NCBI GenBank assembly: GCA_965202795.1
Contig: OZ241848.1
Span: 1,674,001 to 1,738,000 of the forward strand
Direction of reading: 5' to 3'
From: JACOND01 sp965202795
GTDB lineage: Bacteria > Bdellovibrionota > Bdellovibrionia > Bdellovibrionales > UBA1609
Length of the DNA: 64,000 nucleotides
Positions 16,964-24,409 of the stretch are shown in pieces (position 1 is the first letter of the stretch; each line of letters opens with the position of its first letter). The translations under genes were made by a program, and so were the position numbers. The notes under the pieces were generated by a model that made no database searches, was not told the origin of the DNA, and saw nothing but the letters and a program-made list of their open reading frames with translations.

Positions 16964-18142
16964 TCAGGCCGCCATCTCCACAATCATGGAAAGGGCCTCG
17001 CCGCCGCCAAGGCATATAGAGGCCAGGCCCCGTTTTTTGCCGCGCGCCCTTAAGGCATGGATCAAAGTCACAAGAATGCGGGCGCCGCTGGCTCCAATGG
17101 GATGGCCCAGGGCCACAGCGCCTCCATGAACATTCAGGCGGTCCGCTGGGATGGAGGCCTCCTTTATTGCGGCGATGGCCACGGCCGCAAAAGCCTCATT
17201 CACCTCAAAAAGATCAATATCCCGGATCTTCAGCCCCGCCTCTTTCAGAATCTTCTGGATGGAATAAACCGGAGCGGTTGTAAACCAGTGGGGGTCTTGG
17301 GCAAAGCCGCTATAGGCCGCAACCCTCGCCATTGGCTTTAAGCTGTGTTTTTTGAGGGCTTGTTCGCCGGCCAGAAGGCAGGCCGCCGCGCCGTCATTGA
17401 TTTTGCTGGCGCTGGCCGCTGTGATGGTTCCGTTTTTTTTGAAGATGGGGGGGAGCGTTTTGATCTTGTCAAACCGCGCGCGGAGAGGCTCTTCGTCATC
17501 AAGAGCCTCAAGGCTTTGCTTTTTTGATCTGAGGGGGACAGGAGCAATTTCCGCCTTGAACAGGCCCCCGCTTTGCGCCTTCAGAGCCTTTTTATAGCTT
17601 TCTTCGGCAAAGCGGTCCTGCTCCTGGCGGCTGATTTGAAATTTTTCCGCGCACATTTCCGCAATGTCCCCCATGCGCAGGCCGTCTGAGGGGTTTAACA
17701 GGCCGTCTTCAAGGATGCTGTCTTTCAGAGGGGCTTCCCCAAGGCGGAATCCGCCGCGGCTTTCGGGCAGAAAATGCGGCGCGCGGCTCATGCTCTCCTG
17801 CCCGCCGGCCGCAGCTGTCTCGGCCCGCCCCAAAATTATCGAGTCACAGGCCAGCATAATGGCCTTCATGCCGGAGCCGCAGACTTTATTGACCGTCAGG
17901 CATGGGGCGGACGCGCTTAAGCCCGCCTTAAGGGCTGCCTGCCGCGCCGGCGCCTGGCCCGAGCCGGCGGCCAGAACCTGGCCCATAAGGCATTCCCCGG
18001 TTTTTTCCGGCGGAAGGCCCGCCTCATCCAGCGCCGCGCGGAGGGCAATGGCCCCCAGCTCCGGGGCCGAAAATGAGGAAAGCGCCCCCTGCAGCCGCCC
18101 AATGGGGGTTCTTTTTGCCGAAACAATATAGACTTCAGGCAT
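16964..18142 (-). CDS. Acetyl-CoA acetyltransferase (thiolase)
   Basis: A 392-residue thiolase II type enzyme that condenses two acetyl-CoA to acetoacetyl-CoA or runs in reverse. Active-site motifs: NKVCGSGMKAIMLA with the nucleophilic Cys near residue 89, VNEAFAA, GGAVALGHPIGASGAR with the active His, and CLGGGEALSMI with the second Cys. Its start overlaps the end of the upstream ABC ATPase gene by 8 bp, implying co-transcription and translational coupling, although no shared role is obvious. Confidence 0.94.
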   Translation of the reverse strand: MPEVYIVSAKRTPIGRLQGALSSFSAPELGAIALRAALDEAGLPPEKTGECLMGQVLAAGSGQAPARQAALKAGLSASAPCLTVNKVCGSGMKAIMLACDSIILGRAETAAAGGQESMSRAPHFLPESRGGFRLGEAPLKDSILEDGLLNPSDGLRMGDIAEMCAEKFQISRQEQDRFAEESYKKALKAQSGGLFKAEIAPVPLRSKKQSLEALDDEEPLRARFDKIKTLPPIFKKNGTITAASASKINDGAAACLLAGEQALKKHSLKPMARVAAYSGFAQDPHWFTTAPVYSIQKILKEAGLKIRDIDLFEVNEAFAAVAIAAIKEASIPADRLNVHGGAVALGHPIGASGARILVTLIHALRARGKKRGLASICLGGGEALSMIVEMAA

Positions 18143-19067
18143 TTTTGCTTTTTAAAATTTTTTGGAAGACATCCTCAAGACTCCCCTCTTTGATCTTCAT
18201 ATCCAAAATATCCCCCGGCTTCAGGCGCTGCCCTTCAGGCAGCTCATCGCTCAGCAGCTCTTTCAGCAAATTTCCGGGGCTTGCGGAATGGGGGAGCAAA
18301 AACATTTCGCTGCCTCCAGGGCCGCTTCCCGCATAATGGGGATGGCTGAAGCCTTTGGGAAGGCTTTTTTTGAGCTTGAGGGAGACATGCCGCGCCGTGA
18401 GCCTTGCGATCAGCTTCCCTGTCTCATCTGTTTCGCGGATTTTTCCGTGATGGATAAAGGCCACCCGGTCGCAGAGCTTTTCGGCCTCCTCCAGGTAATG
18501 CGTTGTGAACAAAATTGAGGCGCCCTCATCCCTCAGCTCCCTGATGAGCTTCCAAATCTCGTTTCTCAAGCCAATATCCACCCCGGCGGTCGGCTCATCC
18601 AGCAAAAGAAGGCGCGGCGAGTGAATCAGAGCCTTTGCGAGCATGACGCGCCTTTTCATGCCGCCGCTCAGGGAGCGGACCTTCTGATTCCTTTTGTCCC
18701 AGAGAAAAAGCCTTTTCAGCAGCTGCTCTGTTTTTTCCCTTGATGGCCAGACTCCGCAAAACCCGGAGTAAAACTGAATGACCTCGCTCACATTAAAGTA
18801 GCCATGATAGACAAGCTCCTGCGGCATAAATCCTGTCAGAGTTTTCACCTGCCGGGGATTTTTTTTGTTGTCCAGGCCGCAGACTTTAACCTGCCCCTCG
18901 TCAAAAGGCTCCAGTGTCATAATGCTTGATATGAGAGTTGTTTTTCCGGCGCCGTTCGGCCCCAGGAGGCCAAAAATCTCCCCCTTGTTTATCTCAAAGG
19001 AGACATTGTCAACCGCCCTGAGCCGGCCGTAGGTTTTGACAATATTTTTTACCTCCAGGATTTTCAT
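18135..19067 (-). CDS. ABC transporter ATP-binding protein (ABC-2/NodI-like)
   Basis: A 310-residue ATPase subunit of an ABC-2-type exporter. Walker A GPNGAGKTT at residues ~35-43, Q-loop GFMPQE, signature LSGGMKRRVMLA, Walker B LLLLDEPTAGVD, H-loop TTHYLEEAE. The C-terminal ~90 residues form a regulatory extension as in multidrug/NodI-like ATPases. No permease is encoded next to it; the next gene downstream is a thiolase overlapping by 8 bp. The substrate is unknown. Confidence 0.92.
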   Translation of the reverse strand: MKILEVKNIVKTYGRLRAVDNVSFEINKGEIFGLLGPNGAGKTTLISSIMTLEPFDEGQVKVCGLDNKKNPRQVKTLTGFMPQELVYHGYFNVSEVIQFYSGFCGVWPSREKTEQLLKRLFLWDKRNQKVRSLSGGMKRRVMLAKALIHSPRLLLLDEPTAGVDIGLRNEIWKLIRELRDEGASILFTTHYLEEAEKLCDRVAFIHHGKIRETDETGKLIARLTARHVSLKLKKSLPKGFSHPHYAGSGPGGSEMFLLPHSASPGNLLKELLSDELPEGQRLKPGDILDMKIKEGSLEDVFQKILKSKNA

Positions 19068-19163
19068 TTTTGAGTCTCCCGGCCCGGCCTGTTTTTGAGA
19101 TTTTCAGCCCGGATTGTTTTTGAGCCTCTTGACCGCTGCCATGTTTTTTTATATAAAACCTTT

Positions 19164-20114
19164 ATGTTTAAAGCCATCTCTTTTTACAAGTTTTTTCCTC
19201 AGCCGAAAAGCCGGCTCCCTGAAGCGAGGCGCGCGCTTTTAGACAAGGGGCGGGGGCTTCAGGCCCGCGGCCTCATTCTGCTCGCTGAGGAGGGGGTGAA
19301 TGGCTCATGCGCGGGGCCTGAGGCCGGCCTTGAGGCCTATAAAAGGGAAATCTCCCGCCTGTTTGATCAGGAGTTTGACTATAGGGAGAGCTTTTGCGGG
19401 GGCCGGAGCTTTCGCCTCCTTTCTGTGAAAATCAAAAAAGAGATTGTCAATGCGGGCATGCCATGTTTCCGCCCCCAAAGCCCAGGCAGCCATTTGAGCC
19501 TGGAAGACTGGGAGGCCAGGCTCAGCCGCCGCCCGCCGCCCCCGCAGCTGCTGGACGCGCGAAACAGCTATGAGACCCGCATCGGCCGCTTCCGCGGCGC
19601 TGAAGACCTTGGCCTTGAGAGCTTTGGCGAATTTTCGGACAGGCTCAGCCGGTGGCGGGGCGATAAAAGCAGGGAGACGCTGATTTACTGCACTGGCGGA
19701 ATCCGCTGCGAAAAGGCTGTGGAGATCATGAAGGCCAAAGGATTTAAAAAAGTTTTTCAGCTGCGGGGCGGGATTTTAAATTACCTGAAAAAATACCCCC
19801 GCTCCCAGTTTGAGGGCGAGTGCTTTGTGTTTGACCGGAGGGCGGCGCTGGACCAAAATCTCCGCCCTTCAAAGAGGTATGCGCTGTGCCCCCGCTGCGG
19901 GCAGCCGGGCAGCGAAAACATTCAGTGCCTTCGCTGCGGGGCCTCCGTTTTGGCCTGCCGGAGCTGCCTGAGCGGGCCCGATCATTTTCAAACCTGCTCA
20001 AAGGACTGCGCCTATCACTTGAAAAAGGGGCATCGCCTGAGGCAAAAGCCCCGCCCAGGCCTGTCCGCCGCCGGCCGGCTGGAGCCGCCGCCCCGCCGGC
20101 TGACTTCGGGCTGA
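19164..20114 (+). CDS. trhO: tRNA uridine(34) hydroxylase, rhodanese-like
   Basis: TrhO (YceA) hydroxylates U34 of certain tRNAs. The protein starts MFKAISFYKFF, has the N-terminal UPF0176 domain (LLAEEGVNGSCAGP, KIKKEIVNAGMP), then a rhodanese domain (LLDARNSYETRIGRF) with active-site loop IYCTGGIRCEKA and FQLRGGILNYLKKYP. The C-terminal ~70 residues contain four Cys pairs (CPRCG, CLRCG, CRSC, CSKDC) that could bind metal. The frame is open from 19095, but the ATG at 19164 matches family starts. Confidence 0.92.
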   Translation: MFKAISFYKFFPQPKSRLPEARRALLDKGRGLQARGLILLAEEGVNGSCAGPEAGLEAYKREISRLFDQEFDYRESFCGGRSFRLLSVKIKKEIVNAGMPCFRPQSPGSHLSLEDWEARLSRRPPPPQLLDARNSYETRIGRFRGAEDLGLESFGEFSDRLSRWRGDKSRETLIYCTGGIRCEKAVEIMKAKGFKKVFQLRGGILNYLKKYPRSQFEGECFVFDRRAALDQNLRPSKRYALCPRCGQPGSENIQCLRCGASVLACRSCLSGPDHFQTCSKDCAYHLKKGHRLRQKPRPGLSAAGRLEPPPRRLTSG

Positions 20115-20192
20115 CTCTGGACTTCGCGCCGCATTGATAATTGATCGGGACAAATTATCAGCATGGCGCAAACATTATTTAGCCGCCCCCCT

Positions 20193-21191
20193 TTATTTTG
20201 CGCCCTGCTGTCTGGGCGGGGCGCTTGCGCCGAATCTCCTGTTGAGTTTTCGCTTTATAAAAGCTCTATGGCAAGCCTCGCCGGCCGCCCCGCCGGCGGC
20301 TATATAGGCCAGCCATTCCGCGGCAATCAGAAAGCCCCCTCCCTCCGGCCAATAATGCAGCCCCAGAGAAAGCAGGGGATCGGCGCCGGTGACCGCGCTC
20401 CCGGCAACCAAGGCGGTCAAAACCCCGGAAACCCCCAATACGCCCCCCCAGCCATCGCTGGCGGGCCCTTTGCTCTTCAGAAACAAATAAGCCGCTTCGC
20501 TGCCCTCTCTATAGGCGATGTCTTTCGCCGTCAGATCCTCTTTGTTGAGCTTGGAGAGAAGATCTCTTTGGGGAAATGTCTCCCTGATTGTGTTCTCCAG
20601 GCCCGAGTCGCGGACTTCCATAAGCTGGCTGAAGGACAGATTCTTGATGAGAAAGCCCTTAAGATCCCCGCCGGATTCTGTTCTGGCATGGAGAATCTGA
20701 AGCGCCTCGGCAGCTGTCCCTTTTGAAAAAAGCAGCCTCGCCTGTTTGATAACGGCGAAGGGATCTTGAGACTGAACGGCTTTTCCGATATTTGTCTCCT
20801 CCAGCGCGGGAACAGATATATGAACGCCTCCAAGAGGCCCTTGAGGGGGGCCTGATCTTTCATCAGGGAAAAGCCAGCTGTGCAAAGACTCCATTTCGCC
20901 GGCAAAAAAAGTTTTGGCGTCCGGGCTGTCTCCCGCCGCCGCCAATTTGTGGAAAATGGTGTCTCCGCTTTCAGAAGCGGAAGAAATGATTTTAAAAAAC
21001 TCAGGGGCGGGGCCATGAAGAGCCTGACTCATTTCCCGGGCATAAGCCTTCGCATCCCCTTTTTCAATGGCCCGCATCACCGCCGGGGGGCCGGAAGAGC
21101 TTTCGGATGCTTGAGCGGGCGCCCCGAAAACAGCTGAGAGCAAGGCTCCAAGAGACCAGCCAAGAGACAAAGAGAAAAATAGCGCTTTCAT
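20193..21191 (-). CDS. Exported/membrane protein of unknown function
   Basis: A 332-residue protein with a Sec signal peptide (MKALFFSLSLGWSLGALLSAVFGAPAQA) and AGGAGG 7 nt before the ATG, so expression looks real. The middle contains an ankyrin-like segment (SGDTIFHKLAAAGD) and a second similar stretch (NKEDLTAKDIAYREGSE), suggesting degenerate ankyrin repeats. Near the C-terminus are two hydrophobic segments (VLGVSGVLTALVAGSAVTG and IAAEWLAYIAAGGAAGEA) followed by a basic tail. I do not recognise a named family. Periplasmic or inner-membrane location is inferred. Confidence 0.65.
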   Translation of the reverse strand: MKALFFSLSLGWSLGALLSAVFGAPAQASESSSGPPAVMRAIEKGDAKAYAREMSQALHGPAPEFFKIISSASESGDTIFHKLAAAGDSPDAKTFFAGEMESLHSWLFPDERSGPPQGPLGGVHISVPALEETNIGKAVQSQDPFAVIKQARLLFSKGTAAEALQILHARTESGGDLKGFLIKNLSFSQLMEVRDSGLENTIRETFPQRDLLSKLNKEDLTAKDIAYREGSEAAYLFLKSKGPASDGWGGVLGVSGVLTALVAGSAVTGADPLLSLGLHYWPEGGGFLIAAEWLAYIAAGGAAGEACHRAFIKRKLNRRFGASAPPRQQGAK

Positions 21192-21307
21192 ATCAGATCC
21201 TCCTGTATATTGTTTCTTTCTAAAAATTATTATTTAGGGGCATCTTATACCAGAGGTTTCCGGCAAAAGCAAGCTTTTTTTTGTTTTTTGGCTGAAAAAC
21301 ATCAAAA

Positions 21308-21814
21308 TTGCAAAAATTTCCGATTTTATTCTGGCTCCGGCAGCTCCGGCAAACAAAAGAGGCGCTTCGCCTTGTTTGGGAGCTTTCCGGGGTTTCGGTT
21401 GCGGCCAAAACAGCGGCCGAGGCCATAGCCGAGGGCCGCTCCGATGGCGCCGGCGGCTATGTGACATCCTGCTTTTTGCATGGCGATCTGTCCCCCTGCC
21501 CCGCCGGGGTTGTCTGCTCGCCGCATCTCAACCCCGACGGAACCAAAGGCGGCTTTGTGGCGAACACGGCCTCTGTGGATTCCCGGGCTGAAGTGGGGCC
21601 GCGGGCGCGGATTTTGGGCCATGCGGAGGTTTCCGGCGGCCAGGCGAAGGTTTTAGGCGAGGCGGTGGTTTCGGGCGATGCGAAGATTCTTATCCATGCG
21701 CGGGTTTATGGCAGCGCGCAAGTTTCCGGCAGCGCGCAAGTTTCCGGCAATGCAAAGGTTTGCTCTGGATCGCGCACAAGCGGAACAGTCGCCCATCAGC
21801 CCAGCTGCCCCTAG
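21308..21814 (+). pseudogene. Beta-helix protein fragment, copy 4
   Basis: The plus-strand frame encodes the family cap (CSPHLNPDGTKGGFVANTASV) and about 15 hexapeptides (A-x-V-x-G-x) before ending SGTVAHQPSCP. It is much shorter than the other family members. It has no ATG at its head (only a TTG at 21308, without a ribosome binding site) and no signal or prepilin sequence, so it is probably a truncated or silent copy. A perfect 18-bp repeat (GGCAGCGCGCAAGTTTCC, two copies at 21709-21744) shows that hexapeptides expand in blocks of six residues. Confidence 0.65.
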
Positions 21815-22013
21815 ATCCCAGCGCTGAGCCTGCATTTGCCCCAGGAAGGCAGCTAGATCCCGGAGCTGAGCCTCTAAACAGCTCTTTTAAATTGGAGCGG
21901 CCGCTAGGCCGTCCATTAAAGCTTTTTCCATGAGGGGAATATAAAGCTTATAATGCGGCGCGTAAATTTCAGAAAAAAAGCAAAATCAGGCATAATTTAA
22001 AGCGAGGTTTTTT

Positions 22014-22139
22014 ATGAAAAAGAATAAAAAAGAGAAAGCCCAAAAAGAAAAAAGAAAAGAGCCGGCATGCTTGGAGCAATCGGCGGGAATGAATTATTGG
22101 GAGAGGCTGCTCGATTTCATTAACAGACAAGCGGCTTAA
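22014..22139 (+). CDS. Small Lys-rich open frame (41 aa)
   Basis: ATG with a GAGG-like box 7 nt upstream; encodes a highly basic N-terminus (KKNKKEKAQKEKRKE) followed by an amphipathic helix (MNYWERLLDFINRQAA). It stands about 100 bp upstream of the CPCC protein on the same strand. It may be a genuine small gene or the N-terminal remnant of a larger one; no family recognised. Confidence 0.3.
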   Translation: MKKNKKEKAQKEKRKEPACLEQSAGMNYWERLLDFINRQAA

Positions 22140-22241
22140 GGCAATATATTGGAAAAAGGAGCGCAAAAACTGCGGATCAGAAGCAGGCCATTGTGGAGCT
22201 GGACCCTTTTTTTCGCCTCTCCCATAAAGACACTGAGGTTG

Positions 22242-22427
22242 ATGCGGAAGTGGAGCAAAAAGAAATATCCCTGCCGCTGCTGCGGCTGCTGGATGCTGGA
22301 GCGCTTTGAAAGCTTTGAGATATGCTCTGTCTGTTTCTGGGAAGACGATCCAGTTCAATCAGATGATCCAAATTATGATGTCGGCGCAAATAGAGTCAGT
22401 CTGAATGAGGCAAAAAAAATTATTTAA
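22242..22427 (+). CDS. Cysteine-rich CPCC family protein
   Basis: About 61 residues: YPCRCCGCW, EICSVCFWEDDPVQSDDPNYDVGANRVSLNEAKK. The Cys pairs and the invariant W-E-D-D, D-P-Y and GAN-x-VSLNEA signature identify the CPCC family, small presumably zinc-binding proteins often found near toxin/immunity genes. Here the first pair reads C-R-C-C rather than C-P-C-C. The ATG at 22242 has GAGG 5 nt upstream; the frame is open further upstream (TTG at 22149) with no homology. Function unknown. Confidence 0.75.
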   Translation: MRKWSKKKYPCRCCGCWMLERFESFEICSVCFWEDDPVQSDDPNYDVGANRVSLNEAKKII

Positions 22428-22945
22428 AATATGGAGCGATGGAGAAGAGGCATATTAAAAATGTGAGAAAACCCCATTCTTGGGAAAAGCCTCTCCGCTG
22501 AGCCTCCCATTGCGCCGCGAAGCGGCGCTCTCTCCCTCCAAAAAGATCCCAGCGTCGAACCAGCCATTGCGCTGCGCAGCAGCGCGATCTCCCCCTGTTC
22601 AGCCTGTTTCCTTTTGCAGGCAGGGAGGAAAAATGAGCGAAAAATAACGCAGCGCGGCGCCTCAAGCCAGGGGAAAATATTTTTTTGGATGTTTTCAGCA
22701 AAAAAGCTTATGCTGATCGCCACAGCTGATAAAACGGCTGTTTTAGCTTGGAATTATGGTTTTTCTTAAATTGCCGCGCATAAATTTTAACCCATTGCCA
22801 GGAAAAATGAAATTTCAGGTTTTTTCAGGATTTAGTTTTGCATGCCGGTTTATAATTCAGTATAAAATAGAACAGAAAAAGCAGAGGGGATTAAAAAAAA
22901 CCGGCATATTTTAAATAAACGCCCCGCAAAGGGGGAGGAGGAGCC
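22428..22945. other. Intergenic region: dispersed repeat plus Rpn promoter
   Basis: At 22490-22620 are modules of the dispersed intergenic family (CCATTGCGCCGCGAAGCGGCGC; GATCCCAGCGTCGAACCAGCC; CATTGCGCTGCGCAGCAGCGC). The rest is AT-rich and ends with a promoter (22838-22866) and a strong ribosome binding site before the Rpn gene. No coding frame is supported. Confidence 0.6.
22838..22866 (+). promoter_or_regulatory. Sigma-70-like promoter upstream of Rpn gene
   Basis: TTGCAT (22838-22843), 17-bp spacer, TATAAA (22861-22866); 80 bp before the Rpn ATG, which is preceded by GGGGGAGGAGGAGCC. Assigned by eye. Confidence 0.45.
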
Positions 22946-24214
22946 ATGGATATCATAAACCGCCAGTCAGATTCGCCTAAAATTAAAGCTTTCCGGCAGA
23001 ATGCCCCGCCCGCGGCAGGCTCCCCAGCAGGCCGGAGGAGCCTGGCGGATGAGACATCCCTTTCAAAAAACATGTTTTACCTTGCGGCTCGCAAGATTCC
23101 CCAAAAAGGCGCTCCAAAAAAGCGCGGAGCAAAAAAGCCCCGCGGGGAAAGATCCCTCCCCAGCCACGATCTTTTGTTTCGGGAGATTTTTTCCAACAAA
23201 CAGTTTGCCGCTGATATTTTGCTTCTGGCCCTCAGCCGGGAAAGATATGAATTTTTGGATATGAAAACCCTCAAGCTCAGGAATCCTGTCTTGTTTACAA
23301 AAGAGGGCCAGGAGAGGCGGGCCGACCTGATATTCTCCATCTCCACAAAAGCCTTCCCCCGATCAGAGGGGCCTGCCAAGACATTGCCCTTGAGGCTGTC
23401 CAGAGGTCCGGCTGGCGGCCGGGCCAGTAAAGGAGCAGATACAGGGGCCGGCCTGAGGCGGGCCTCCGGCCGTAAAGCTCCCCGCCAGGGGGCGCGGACA
23501 GAGAGAGCTGAGATGCTGGCTGTTGTTGAGCATAAAAGCTCGCATCAGGCAGAGCATTGGCAGCAGTTTCTGGATTATTTGTCTTCCGCCCGGAGGACTT
23601 GGAGGAAAAAAGGCCTGATGCTGCCTGTTCTCGTATCTTCGGGGCAGGCTTGGAGGGGGCCTCTGGACTTTCAGGGGAGCCTGCGGGATATTGTCCCAAA
23701 GCAGCGGGAGCTTTTTGGGGAGGCGGATTTGAATTTCCGCCCTGTGATCTTAAATTTGCGGGATATTGATCTGAAAAAAAAGGCCGGGGGCTTGAAAGCT
23801 CTGCCGATTTGGTTTATATTTCAAAAAGTCCGTAATATTGGCGAGCGGGATGTGGCGGAGTTTTTTCGCCTTTGCCAGGGTTTGAGCGAGAAGGGCCTTT
23901 GGTTTTTGGCCCCCCGCGGCTTATCTTATTTGAGGCGGCATAACCCCCGCTGGACAATAGAGGCTTTGGCGAAGCTTGAAAGAAAAACTATAAAGAAAAA
24001 GGAGGGAAGAATTATGGCTATGTCATGTTATCAGGAAGAATTGTATAAAGAGCGGCAGGAGGGCCGGCAGGAAGAGCGCAGGGCGGTCATTTTAAGCATG
24101 CTCCAGAAAAATTTGGACATTTCCCTGATTTCTGAAGTCACCGGCCAGCCGAAAGCAAAAATCCTCAAGCTGAAAAACGGAAAAGCGGGCATAAAAAACG
24201 GAAAAGCGGAATAG
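22946..24214 (+). CDS. Rpn family recombination-promoting nuclease / PD-(D/E)XK transposase-like protein
   Basis: Rpn proteins are DNA endonucleases of the PD-(D/E)XK class, some with antiphage activity. Seen: the family entry SHDLLFREIFSNKQFAADIL, the metal-binding Asp in ERRADLIFSISTK (~residue 125) and VVEHKSSHQAEHWQQFLDYL (~residue 192) with the ExK. Between them is an unusual ~45-residue Gly/Arg/Pro-rich insertion. The C-terminal ~66 residues form a separate helical tail beginning at an internal ATG (24014) with its own strong ribosome binding site. 422 aa, a little longer than usual. The N-terminal 60 residues are basic and low-complexity. Downstream is an IS1634-type element. Confidence 0.85.
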   Translation: MDIINRQSDSPKIKAFRQNAPPAAGSPAGRRSLADETSLSKNMFYLAARKIPQKGAPKKRGAKKPRGERSLPSHDLLFREIFSNKQFAADILLLALSRERYEFLDMKTLKLRNPVLFTKEGQERRADLIFSISTKAFPRSEGPAKTLPLRLSRGPAGGRASKGADTGAGLRRASGRKAPRQGARTERAEMLAVVEHKSSHQAEHWQQFLDYLSSARRTWRKKGLMLPVLVSSGQAWRGPLDFQGSLRDIVPKQRELFGEADLNFRPVILNLRDIDLKKKAGGLKALPIWFIFQKVRNIGERDVAEFFRLCQGLSEKGLWFLAPRGLSYLRRHNPRWTIEALAKLERKTIKKKEGRIMAMSCYQEELYKERQEGRQEERRAVILSMLQKNLDISLISEVTGQPKAKILKLKNGKAGIKNGKAE

Positions 24215-24282
24215 CGCTGCTGCGGTCGCATAGCGGTTCCAGCGCTGGGCCTGTTTATTGGGCCGGCCTGTCGGCCGTTCTT
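23983..24282 (+). repeat. Left direct repeat flanking the IS1634-type element (~300 bp)
   Basis: Begins AAAAACTATAAAGAAAAAGG inside the Rpn gene and ends exactly where the left terminal inverted repeat of the IS begins. A near-identical copy starts exactly at the right end of the IS (26435). The differences cluster in one ~40-bp stretch (24050-24095). Confidence 0.85.
24014..24214 (+). CDS. Internal start in Rpn gene: RpnS-like small C-terminal protein
   Basis: AAGGAGGGAAGAATT followed by ATG lies inside the Rpn frame, an unusually good ribosome binding site for an intragenic position. It would produce a 66-residue helical protein (MAMSCYQEELYKERQ to KNGKAE). In E. coli, rpn genes are reported to make a short in-frame C-terminal protein that acts as antitoxin to the full-length nuclease; this layout matches. 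The same reading frame and ribosome binding site are duplicated at 26466-26666. Confidence 0.6.
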   Translation: MAMSCYQEELYKERQEGRQEERRAVILSMLQKNLDISLISEVTGQPKAKILKLKNGKAGIKNGKAE

Positions 24283-24375
24283 CCCGACTTCGACGCTTTT
24301 GGTTTTTCTGCCCTGTGTCATAACCGGTTTTTCTCTGATTTTTAAGTTTTGTGTGGCCTAAATTAAATAAGAGGC

Positions 24376-24403
24376 TTGACAAAACATTTTCCCGCCCTAA
24401 ACT
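24376..24403 (+). promoter_or_regulatory. Transposase promoter inside IS left end
   Basis: TTGACA (24376-24381), 16-bp spacer, TAAACT (24398-24403). The transposase ATG is only 7 nt beyond the -10, so the transcript may be nearly leaderless; no ribosome binding site is visible. Confidence 0.45.
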
Positions 24404-24409
24404 AAAGCT

